DNA from: Pedobacter punctiformis
Lineage (GTDB): Bacteria; Bacteroidota; Bacteroidia; Sphingobacteriales; Sphingobacteriaceae
Direction of reading: 5' to 3'
DNA length: 64,000 nucleotides
NCBI RefSeq assembly: GCF_027213715.1
Contig: NZ_JAPWGM010000005.1
Location: forward strand, 186,001-250,000
Shown: positions 53,866 through 62,151 of the stretch, piece by piece
How the letters are laid out: every line of letters begins with the position of its first letter
How positions within the stretch are numbered: position 1 is the stretch's first letter
Notes under the pieces: model-generated
What the model was told of the DNA's origin: nothing
What the model saw: the letters and a program-made list of their open reading frames with translations, nothing else
Database searches by the model: none
Program-made: the position numbers and the translations under genes

Positions 53866-55272
53866 ATGACAATACATAAATTTTTTGCCCTTCCTTTAAC
53901 CTGCCTGCTGGCTACACTGTCATTTTCTTTACAGGCACAAAACACAGCCGAACTTTGGCTTACTAAAGCAGATCGCTCCGTTTTATTCTCGAAACAAGAT
54001 GTTACGTTAAAATTCAGCACCGAAAAAAATAATCAGCCCACTATTTTAGTAAATGATAAAGAAGTTTTTCAACCAATTGACGGATTTGGATACTCACTTA
54101 CCGGTGGCAGTGCACAACACATCATCAACATGTCTGCCCAGGCCCGGGCTGCATTACTTAAAGAATTATTTGCAACTGATGGGAATAACATTGGAGTAAG
54201 TTACATCCGTTTAAGTATTGGGGCTTCAGATTTAAATGAAAAGGTATTTTCTTATAGTGACCTTCCCGAAGGACAAACGGATTTAGAACAAGCTAAATTT
54301 GATCTGGGTTTGGATAAGCAGGACGTAATTCCCGTAATGAAAGAAATTCTGGCCATAAACCCTAAGATTAAAATATTAGGCTCGCCCTGGTCTCCTCCTT
54401 TATGGATGAAAACCACTTACGATGCCCGTGGTGGGATGCTAAAACCGGAGTATTATGATGCCTATGCTAAATATTTTGTTCGTTATGTACAGGAAATGAA
54501 AAAGGAAGGCATTACTATTGATGCCGTTACGGTGCAGAACGAACCTTTACACCCCGGCAATAACCCCAGTTTATTAATGCCCGCACCTGAGCAGGCAACT
54601 TTTGTTAAAAATAATTTAGGTCCTGCTTTTGAAAAATCAGGAATTAAAACTAAAATCATTATTTACGATCATAATGCCGATCGCCCCGATTACCCAATTA
54701 CTATTTTAGATGATGCAAAGGCCGCAAAATATATTGATGGTTCCGCTTTTCACCTGTATGGAGGTAAAATAGAAGCATTAACCGATGTACATAATGCACA
54801 CCCGGATAAAAACATCTATTTTTCTGAGCAAATGGTGGTCGAACGCCCCGGCAGTACAGCAATTAATATTACAGGGCCTGTTAAACGTTTAATTATTGGC
54901 GCCACCAGAAACTGGAGCCGCAATGTATTGGAATGGAACTTAGCGGCCGACTCTGAAAACAAGCCCTTTACCGATAGAGGCGGTTGTCCTTCCTGCCAGG
55001 GCGCTGTAACCATAGATAAAGATCAGGTAAGCCGGAACCTGGCTTATTATTCTGTTGCACACGCTTCAAAGTTTGTTCGTCCCGGTTCAGTACGTATTGC
55101 ATCAACCGAATTTCAGGATTTATCCAATGTAGCCTTTAAAACGCCAGATGGGAAAAGGGTATTGATTATAGCCAACACAGGTAAAGAAACAGCCACGTTT
55201 AACATCAGTTTCAACGGTAAAATGTTGGCTACAAGTCTGGATAAAGGCGCAGTCGGAACTTACATTTGGTAA
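53866..55272 (+). CDS. GH30 family glycoside hydrolase (probable endo-beta-1,6-glucanase)
   Basis: The 468-residue secreted enzyme has a signal peptide (ending SLQAQ) and a TIM barrel with a C-terminal beta domain. Glu226 in VTVQNEP is the acid/base and Glu321 in IYFSEQM the nucleophile. GSPWSPPLWMKTTY and HLYGG are other family hallmarks, and GGCPSCQG is a loop seen in the subfamily with beta-1,6-glucanase activity. GH30 also includes glucosylceramidase and xylanase, so the substrate is probable rather than proved. It is the first enzyme gene after susD, separated by 217 bases containing a repeat. Confidence 0.92.
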   Translation: MTIHKFFALPLTCLLATLSFSLQAQNTAELWLTKADRSVLFSKQDVTLKFSTEKNNQPTILVNDKEVFQPIDGFGYSLTGGSAQHIINMSAQARAALLKELFATDGNNIGVSYIRLSIGASDLNEKVFSYSDLPEGQTDLEQAKFDLGLDKQDVIPVMKEILAINPKIKILGSPWSPPLWMKTTYDARGGMLKPEYYDAYAKYFVRYVQEMKKEGITIDAVTVQNEPLHPGNNPSLLMPAPEQATFVKNNLGPAFEKSGIKTKIIIYDHNADRPDYPITILDDAKAAKYIDGSAFHLYGGKIEALTDVHNAHPDKNIYFSEQMVVERPGSTAINITGPVKRLIIGATRNWSRNVLEWNLAADSENKPFTDRGGCPSCQGAVTIDKDQVSRNLAYYSVAHASKFVRPGSVRIASTEFQDLSNVAFKTPDGKRVLIIANTGKETATFNISFNGKMLATSLDKGAVGTYIW

Positions 55273-55319
55273 CCATTCCTTAAAATCCCTGTATATTTTT
55301 TACGTTAATCAAAAATTTC

Positions 55320-57113
55320 ATGTCACAAAAACCAATCAAAAAATATCTGTTAGCTATTTGCTCCAATACTATAAAACCCATAAGCCTCATTTTTTTGTTT
55401 GGAATAATTTCCTTCAACAGCTTTGCACAAGGGTTTTTAAAAACCGAAGGCAAAAAAATTGTAAATGAAAAAGGCGAAAATGTATTGCTGCGAGGCTTTG
55501 GTTTGGGCGGTTGGATGCTGCAGGAAGGCTACATGCTTAAAATTAATAAAGAAGCACAGCAATATAGAATCAGAGAACGTATAGAGGAATTAATGGGTGC
55601 AAGGCAAACGCAGGAATTTTATGATGCCTGGCTAAATAACCATACCCGAAAAATAGATATCGACTCCTTAAAAGCCTGGGGTTTTAATTCCATTCGGTTG
55701 CCTATGCATTACAATTTGTACACCTTACCCGTTGATAAAGAACCCGTAGCTGGGAAAAATACCTGGCTGGAAAAAGGTTTTGCCTTAACAGATAGTTTGC
55801 TGTCCTGGTGTAAGGCCAATAACATGTATTTGATTTTAGATTTACACGCTGCACCGGGCGGACAGGGAAATGATTTAAATATTGCCGACAGAGACCCATC
55901 AAAACCATCACTTTGGGATAGCGAAGCCAATCAGCAAAAAACAATTGCCCTTTGGATAAAACTTGCCGAACGATATAAAAATGAACCTAATATCGGTGCC
56001 TATGATATTTTGAATGAACCCAACTGGGGCTTTCAGAATTTGCAGGAAGATAAAAATGGAACTAAAGAAAAACTTAATGCCCCGTTAAAAAAACTGATGG
56101 TAGACATTACAGCAGCCATTCGTCGGGTAGATCAAAAACACATCATTATTATAGAAGGTAATGGCTGGGGAAACAATTACAATGGAATTTTTCCGGTTTG
56201 GGATAAAAACATGGTGCTGAGCTACCATAAATACTGGAATTATAACGATCAGAGCTCTATTGCACATATTATTAAAGCCAGAGAGGAGCAAAATGTACCT
56301 GTTTGGCTGGGCGAAACCGGCGAAAACTCTAATGTTTGGTTTACAGATGCAATTAGTTTACTGGAAAAAAATAACATTGGCTGGTCGTGGTGGCCCCTAA
56401 AGAAAATTGGATTTAACAACCCAATGGAAATAAAATCCAATCTAAATTACAACAGCGTGGTTAAATATATGAACGAAGGCGGCAATAAGCCTAAAGAAAG
56501 TAATGTGTACAGCGGTTTAATGGAACTTGCAACTTATGTAAAGTTAGAAAATACAATAATCCACAGAGACGTAATTGACGTTATGATCCGCCAGCCGTTT
56601 TCCAATGAAACTAAGCCATTTAAATCTAATATTGTAAAAAATAACACCATTATAAATGCAGTTGATTATGATTTGGGCAAAAATGGTTATGCTTATTTTG
56701 ATGTAGATACTGCCGATTATCATGTTTCTACCGGGAAAAGAAGCGCAGGCAACCGTGGCCGGATTTACCGCAATGATGGCGTAGATATTTTGAAAGACTC
56801 TCTGCAATACGAGAAATATTATGTATCCAGTACTGAAAAAGGAGAGTGGCTGCAATACACCGTTTCAGTGGAGAAAAAGGGCAATTATACTTTAAAATTA
56901 AATACCGCTTCAAACCAAAGTGATGGAAAAATATCGGTTTCAGTAGATGGACAAATCGTGGCAAAAAACATTAGTGTTCCTAATAATGGAAATGCAAAGG
57001 TTTTTGTGCCTTTCGAGATCAAAAATGTTCCTTTAAAGGCAGGCAAGCAAGTCATCAGAATCATAACCGATGCAGGTGGTTATAATTTTAATTATATTCA
57101 ATTTCTAAAATAG
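55320..57113 (+). CDS. GH5 family glycoside hydrolase with C-terminal CBM6/35-like domain
   Basis: The 597-residue protein has a signal peptide (ending FNSFAQ). The GH5 barrel begins with VLLRGFGLGGWMLQEGYML. Its acid/base is Glu233 in DILNEPNW and its nucleophile Glu332 in WLGETGEN. LDLHAAPGGQG and SYHKYW line the active site as in exo-beta-glucanases. From about residue 445 a beta-sandwich resembling CBM6/CBM35 follows (AYFDVDTADYHVSTGK, GEWLQYTVSVEKKGNYTLKL, GGYNFNYIQF). It lies 47 bases behind the GH30 gene, and with it could degrade a beta-1,3- or beta-1,6-glucan such as laminarin or fungal wall glucan. Confidence 0.92.
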   Translation: MSQKPIKKYLLAICSNTIKPISLIFLFGIISFNSFAQGFLKTEGKKIVNEKGENVLLRGFGLGGWMLQEGYMLKINKEAQQYRIRERIEELMGARQTQEFYDAWLNNHTRKIDIDSLKAWGFNSIRLPMHYNLYTLPVDKEPVAGKNTWLEKGFALTDSLLSWCKANNMYLILDLHAAPGGQGNDLNIADRDPSKPSLWDSEANQQKTIALWIKLAERYKNEPNIGAYDILNEPNWGFQNLQEDKNGTKEKLNAPLKKLMVDITAAIRRVDQKHIIIIEGNGWGNNYNGIFPVWDKNMVLSYHKYWNYNDQSSIAHIIKAREEQNVPVWLGETGENSNVWFTDAISLLEKNNIGWSWWPLKKIGFNNPMEIKSNLNYNSVVKYMNEGGNKPKESNVYSGLMELATYVKLENTIIHRDVIDVMIRQPFSNETKPFKSNIVKNNTIINAVDYDLGKNGYAYFDVDTADYHVSTGKRSAGNRGRIYRNDGVDILKDSLQYEKYYVSSTEKGEWLQYTVSVEKKGNYTLKLNTASNQSDGKISVSVDGQIVAKNISVPNNGNAKVFVPFEIKNVPLKAGKQVIRIITDAGGYNFNYIQFLK

Positions 57114-57130
57114 CATTAGCACCCTCTGTT

Positions 57131-58324
57131 TTGAAAGGCTATAAACGAATTCTGTTCCTGTTCGCTGTAATTACTACCGTAATTATTATCCTATCGAGGT
57201 GTATGAGTGTGGGCAGTCAATTGCCAAAAGACATCAGGGGTGAAAATTATACCGGAGCCGCAACTTGCATCAAATGCCATGTGGCTCTATCACAATCCTT
57301 TGCACACAATCCGCATGGCTTAACTTCTAAACCCGTTAATAACCAGGATTTAAGCCGGGTTTTTGAGCCAGATTCCAATACCTTTTCTTTCAATGCGCAT
57401 ATGCGTGTAGTAATTGAAAAAAGGAATAAAGGCATTTATCAGGTGGCCTACGAAAATGGAAAAGAAACCCACGCAGAACGTTTCGATATTCAGTTTGGAT
57501 CTGGTGAAAAAGCTTTTACTTACGGCTACTGGAAGGGAAAGAAACTGATGGAGTTACCCTTATCTTATTTTACTTCTATAAACAATTGGGCAAACAGCCC
57601 CAGCTTTCCTTTAGATAAAATTTACTATGGCCGGGCAATTACCAGTCGCTGTTTTGAATGTCATGGCAGTTATGTAGAAAAAAAGACAGTCCAAAAATCG
57701 GCGTTGGCATTAGATGAAGAAATGGAAAAAAGATCTCTCATTTATGGCATAGATTGCGAACGTTGCCACGGACCTGGGAAACAGCATGTTGTTTTTCACA
57801 TGGAAAATCCCAAAGAAAAGACAGCTAAATTTATAACCATTTATAAAACACTGAGCCGAAAACAAAAAATGGATGCCTGTGGCGTTTGTCATTCCGGTAA
57901 TGATGTTTTGCCTCAAAGATCAGTTTTTGGCTTTCAGCCGGGAGACGATCTTAATGCCTACTACATTCGGGATTTTGTATCCTTCGGTGGCGCCAATCCT
58001 GATGTACACGGCAATCAAACTGCCATGTTAACCGGAAGCAAATGTTATCAAAAAAGTGAAACCATGACTTGCCAGTCTTGTCATAATACCCATGAAAGTA
58101 TAAAAAGCAGTGTGCAATTGTATAGTCAGCGCTGCATAAACTGCCATAAAACAACAACGCATAGTGCACTAACATTAGCTAAAGGTATCCTTAAAGATAA
58201 CTGTATTGATTGCCATATGCCCAAGCAGCCTTCCAAACTGATCAGTTTTCAAAAGGCAGGACAAAATCAGGTAAGCCCTTATCTTTTGCGTTCACACCAT
58301 ATTGGTATTTATCCCGTAAAATAA
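57131..58324 (+). CDS. Seven-haem c-type cytochrome
   Basis: The 397-residue protein starts at a TTG (57131), has one N-terminal membrane helix (residues 6-22) and is otherwise periplasmic. Seven CxxCH sites bind haem: Cys46-His50, Cys174-His178, Cys209-His213, Cys250-His254, Cys314-His318, Cys335-His339 and Cys358-His362. The last four are close together and the C-terminal DNCIDCHMPKQP is typical of multihaem proteins of the NrfA/octahaem type. No nitrite-reductase CxxCK site is present, so NrfA activity is not claimed. It lies 17 bases after the GH5 stop on the same strand, which puts it in the glucan operon. Confidence 0.88.
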   Translation: MKGYKRILFLFAVITTVIIILSRCMSVGSQLPKDIRGENYTGAATCIKCHVALSQSFAHNPHGLTSKPVNNQDLSRVFEPDSNTFSFNAHMRVVIEKRNKGIYQVAYENGKETHAERFDIQFGSGEKAFTYGYWKGKKLMELPLSYFTSINNWANSPSFPLDKIYYGRAITSRCFECHGSYVEKKTVQKSALALDEEMEKRSLIYGIDCERCHGPGKQHVVFHMENPKEKTAKFITIYKTLSRKQKMDACGVCHSGNDVLPQRSVFGFQPGDDLNAYYIRDFVSFGGANPDVHGNQTAMLTGSKCYQKSETMTCQSCHNTHESIKSSVQLYSQRCINCHKTTTHSALTLAKGILKDNCIDCHMPKQPSKLISFQKAGQNQVSPYLLRSHHIGIYPVK

Positions 58325-58411
58325 CTTTTTACCGGTTGTTTTCTAAATGTTAAAATTTGGATTTTAAGCGTCAATGTCTTGACAGTATACTTTTTAAGAA
58401 GTTGTAATTCG

Positions 58412-58419
58412 TACATTTG
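58412..58419 (+). promoter_or_regulatory. -7 box for the second TonB receptor
   Basis: TACATTTG lies 29 bases before the ATG at 58449, suggesting that the receptor has its own transcript. Confidence 0.45.
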
Positions 58420-58448
58420 GACTCAATCTCAAAAAGATTATTTTAGAT

Positions 58449-60776
58449 ATGTCCTTAAAATTTTACTTTCCGATATTCCTGCTTTTTCTTTTTAGTACCT
58501 CAGCAATAGCACAAAATAAATTTACGTTAAGCGGTACCGTTCGGGATGCTGGCACAGGAGAAACCCTGATTGGCGCTACGGTAAAAATAACGGGAAGCAC
58601 CATGGCAGGCACCCAAACCAATGCCTATGGTTATTATGCTTTAACCCAAACCAGCGGCACATATACAGTAACCATTAGCTATACCGGTTATACATCCGTT
58701 ACCAAAAGCATTAATTTAGATAAAGACATTAAGCTAAACGAAGAGTTAAAAAGCGCAAACGATTTAGCCGAGGTAGTAGTAAGTGCAAATAACCGCAAAA
58801 ATGAAAATGTAAAAAGTGCTCAAATGGGACTGGAAAGGGTGGATATGAAATCATTAAACACCATTCCCGTTTTATTGGGCGAAAAAGATGTGTTAAAAAC
58901 CATTCAGCTGCTACCCGGTGTAAAATCAGGAGGTGAAGGCAATACCGGTTTTTACGTTAGGGGAGGTGCTGCAGATCAGAATTTAATTATTCTGGATGAG
59001 GCCGTTGTTTATAATTCATCACATTTACTGGGTTTCTTTTCTACTTTCAATGCCGATGCCATTAAGGATGTAAGTTTATATAAAGGCGGCATGCCGGCCC
59101 AATATGGCGGACGTTTATCCTCCGTTTTAGATGTAAAAATGGATGATGGAAACAATAAAGAATTTAAATTTCAGGGCGGCATTGGGTTAATCGCTTCCCG
59201 TTTAAAAGCCGAGGGACCTATTGTTAAAGACAGAGGTTCTTTTATGGTCAGTTTCCGCAGAACTTATATTGATTTGTTTTTAAGGGCTTCGCCAGATTCA
59301 TCCATAAACGGAAGTACCTTAAATTTTTACGACATCAATGCCAAAGCCAATTATAAAATCAACGATAAAAATACCATCTACATTTCAGGCTATTTCGGTA
59401 AAGATAATATTGGTGTAAAAGATCTTTTTGAAAACAATTGGGGTAATGTAACCACCACCATCCGCCTGAATCATATTTTTAATGCGAGGTTATTTTCCAA
59501 TACCTCTTTAATTTACAACAACTACAATTATACAGTTCGGTTGCTTAATGATGTAACCAATTTTAAAGCTACATCACTGGTTAGAGATTTTAATTTTAAA
59601 GAAGATTTTCAATATTTTAGCAATAAACACACGCTGCGTTTTGGTTTAAATGCAACCCAGCACCGTATTTCTCCCATTGATATTACCACTACTTCGCAAG
59701 AATCGCAGGTAAACCCGCTTACCCAGGAAAAGCGCTACGGACTGGAAACGGCTGCATACATTTCTGACGAATGGGCCGTGAATGATAAATTAAATATTCT
59801 TTACGGATTACGTGTAGCTGCATTTTCATTAATGGGACCGGGTAATTTTGGACAGTATGATGCCGCAGGAAACATTATTAGTGTAGACCGGGCAGAAAGT
59901 GGTAAATTTTATAAAAACTACCTTAACCTGGAACCCCGTTTTTCTGTAAGTTATCTTTTTAATGAACAAAATTCAATTAAAGCCTCTTACAACCGCAATA
60001 CGCAAAACATCCATATTTTAACCAATGCCACATCCAGTTCGCCAACCGATCAGTATGTGTTGAGCAGCAATAACATTAAACCCGAAATTGCCGATCAGGT
60101 GGCTTTAGGTTACTTCAAAAACCTGGAAGAGAACAATTATGAACTTTCAGGTGAAATTTACTACAAGTGGATGCAGAATCAAATTGACTATAAAAATGCA
60201 GCACAGTTACTGGCCAACTCAAATGTAGAATCTGAACTACTTTACGGAACAGGTAGAGCTTACGGTTTAGAATTATTTTTCAAAAAGAAATTTGGAAAAC
60301 TGAACGGCTGGGTAGGTTATACACTTTCCAGAACGGAAAGAAAATTTGCCGGATTAAACAATGGAAACTATTTTCCGGCCAGACAGGACAGAACACACGA
60401 TTTATCGGTTGTAGGCATTTATAATTTAAACAAGCGATGGACATTTTCTTCCAGTCTTATTTACAGCACAGGTAATGCCGTTACTTTTCCGGCAGGTAAA
60501 TACAATATTGGCAATCAAACCACTTATTATTATACCGAAAGAAACGCGGGAAGAATGCCTTACAACATGCGCCTTGATTTAAGTGCAACCTTAGAAGGTA
60601 AAAATACAGGCCGTTATCAATCCAGCTGGAATTTTGGAGTATACAATGCACTGGGTCGCAAAAATCCATATTCAATAGAGTTTATTAATGATCCAAACGA
60701 CCCGACAAAAACAGTTGCTGAGCAAACTTCACTTTTTGGATTAATCCCTTCGGTAACCTGGAACTTTAAATTTTAG
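58449..60776 (+). CDS. TonB-dependent receptor with carboxypeptidase-like domain
   Basis: The 775-residue protein has a signal peptide (ending SAIAQN), a carboxypeptidase-like domain (about residues 25-105), a plug (KDVLKTIQLLPGVKSGGEGN, then FYVRGGAADQNLIILDEAVV, about 130-245), and a barrel ending SVTWNFKF. The ring of GMPAQYGGRLSSVLDVKM is typical of receptors partnered with DUF4249 lipoproteins. A DUF4249 gene does follow, 3 bases after the stop. The ligand is unknown and may be a metal complex or a peptide rather than a glycan. The pair appears to be a separate operon from the glucan locus. Confidence 0.92.
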   Translation: MSLKFYFPIFLLFLFSTSAIAQNKFTLSGTVRDAGTGETLIGATVKITGSTMAGTQTNAYGYYALTQTSGTYTVTISYTGYTSVTKSINLDKDIKLNEELKSANDLAEVVVSANNRKNENVKSAQMGLERVDMKSLNTIPVLLGEKDVLKTIQLLPGVKSGGEGNTGFYVRGGAADQNLIILDEAVVYNSSHLLGFFSTFNADAIKDVSLYKGGMPAQYGGRLSSVLDVKMDDGNNKEFKFQGGIGLIASRLKAEGPIVKDRGSFMVSFRRTYIDLFLRASPDSSINGSTLNFYDINAKANYKINDKNTIYISGYFGKDNIGVKDLFENNWGNVTTTIRLNHIFNARLFSNTSLIYNNYNYTVRLLNDVTNFKATSLVRDFNFKEDFQYFSNKHTLRFGLNATQHRISPIDITTTSQESQVNPLTQEKRYGLETAAYISDEWAVNDKLNILYGLRVAAFSLMGPGNFGQYDAAGNIISVDRAESGKFYKNYLNLEPRFSVSYLFNEQNSIKASYNRNTQNIHILTNATSSSPTDQYVLSSNNIKPEIADQVALGYFKNLEENNYELSGEIYYKWMQNQIDYKNAAQLLANSNVESELLYGTGRAYGLELFFKKKFGKLNGWVGYTLSRTERKFAGLNNGNYFPARQDRTHDLSVVGIYNLNKRWTFSSSLIYSTGNAVTFPAGKYNIGNQTTYYYTERNAGRMPYNMRLDLSATLEGKNTGRYQSSWNFGVYNALGRKNPYSIEFINDPNDPTKTVAEQTSLFGLIPSVTWNFKF

Positions 60777-60779
60777 TAC

Positions 60780-61580
60780 ATGAAAACATTAACCTTATAC
60801 CTTGCCACTCTTTGCCTTTGCTTTACGGCCTGTAAAAAGATAATTAGTATCGATACCGATAATGCAGCAGCACAAATGGTGATAGAAGCAAATATTACCG
60901 ATCAGCTGGCAGATCAACAGATTAAAATTACCAAATCTGTAGGTTACAGTGATCAAAGCGTATACCCTAAAGTAAGCGGCGCAAGTGTAACCGTAACCGA
61001 TAGTAAAGGCGTTAGTTATCTTTTTACAGAGAAAAGCCCGGGACTTTATGTCAATAGAATGAAGGGAGTACCAGGTTTAACCTATAATTTGCAGGTAAAT
61101 GCAGAAAATAAAAATTATACTGCAACAGCTGTAATGCCTAAAACCGTTAAGTTAGATTCGGTTGGTGTGGTAAGTAATACCTTTTTTGGTAAAGAACTTA
61201 AAACCGCTGCGGCTTATCTGGCAGATCCATCTTCAGAAGCCAATTACTATCATTTTTATTTATATGTAAACGGCTTATTATCTAAACGCATCTACGTAAA
61301 CGACGATCGCCTGACTAATGGTAATAAGCTGCGTTTGCAATTGTACTACGAAGAAAATGATGACGACGATGAAGGATTAAAAACCGGGGATAAAGTAAGT
61401 GTGGAAATGGAATGTATTGATGCTAATGTTTTTAAATACTGGTACGCATTGAGTCAACAATCCGGTAGAGGGCCCAATCAGGGTACAACACCATCAAACC
61501 CAACTTCAAATATTTCTAATAATGCTTTAGGCTACTTTTCGGCACATACCTATCAGCAAATCAGTATTACCGCACCCTAA
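60780..61580 (+). CDS. DUF4249 domain-containing lipoprotein
   Basis: The 266-residue protein has a type II signal peptide (FTACKK, Cys18) and the DUF4249 beta-rich fold: MVIEANITDQLADQQIKIT, VSGASVTVTDSKGVSYLF, GLTYNLQVNAENKNYTATA and TGDKVSVEMECID. A short acidic loop (EENDDDDEG) is present. It is the partner of the receptor encoded just before it, analogous to SusD for SusC, and is presumably surface-exposed. The family has no proven ligand. Confidence 0.88.
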   Translation: MKTLTLYLATLCLCFTACKKIISIDTDNAAAQMVIEANITDQLADQQIKITKSVGYSDQSVYPKVSGASVTVTDSKGVSYLFTEKSPGLYVNRMKGVPGLTYNLQVNAENKNYTATAVMPKTVKLDSVGVVSNTFFGKELKTAAAYLADPSSEANYYHFYLYVNGLLSKRIYVNDDRLTNGNKLRLQLYYEENDDDDEGLKTGDKVSVEMECIDANVFKYWYALSQQSGRGPNQGTTPSNPTSNISNNALGYFSAHTYQQISITAP

Positions 61581-62100
61581 TGCATTAAAGGGGCGTACGC
61601 TCACCTTTTCCGGTTACACTGAAACTGATTTAGCATCATTTGTATTATAGATGGTATCAAATCATTATTGCAGTACAAACAATTTTCTACTTTTGTTATG
61701 CAGAACAATAAACTGTTCGATTTTTGGGGAAAGAATTTATCGTTATTCAGCCCCTTGTCATTACAGGATATGAAGCAATCTTCTCTCTTATGCTCAGGTA
61801 TAGCCAATCCGGATTTCGTAAAAGAATAAAAAAACAGATAGAATTGTCTTTTTGGAAAGCAGTTTTATTGCTAATTGGCTTCTTCAGTCCCGCTTTCCCT
61901 GCTGCCGATTGAAAAAATCGGCATTCGTTCAATCGGGTTTAGATAACGAACAGCTGTGTAATTAATTTATTCCCACTCGTCATTGCGAGGCACGAAGCAA
62001 TCTCATTTAAGCAATAAGCTCTGCTAAGTATTCTTGCTTCGGGGTTTAATATTATTGCCTATACTTATCCTTTCTCACATATTAATCCGGTTTAAATAAA
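61581..62100. repeat. Intergenic region with two copies of a dispersed repeat
   Basis: GTCATTACAGGATATGAAGC (61758 on) and GTCATTGCGAGGCACGAAGC (61979 on), each followed by AATC, are two versions of one repeat. CCGATTGAA (61905-61913) and TTCAATCGG (61928-61936) form a 9-bp hairpin between them. Two 61-62 codon frames in the area follow the repeat and are not accepted as genes. Confidence 0.6.
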
Positions 62101-62129
62101 AAATGCCGGATGAACACACCCGGCATTTG
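62101..62129. terminator. Terminator hairpin of the large minus-strand gene
   Basis: AAATGCCGG pairs with CCGGCATTT across a loop of about 10 bases, just beyond the 3' end of the gene at 62152. Confidence 0.7.
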
Positions 62130-62151
62130 TAGAAAAAATATTGATTTAATT

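Noticed and set aside
57131..57210. Lipoprotein signal (LSRC) in the cytochrome
   Set aside because: Arg directly before the Cys does not fit a lipobox; a membrane-anchored N-terminus is more likely.
57131..58324. NrfA-type nitrite reductase
   Set aside because: All seven haem sites are CxxCH; the CxxCK active-site haem is missing.
61724..61932. Two 61-62 codon frames on opposite strands
   Set aside because: Both follow the dispersed repeat around 61758 and have no protein-like conservation signal.
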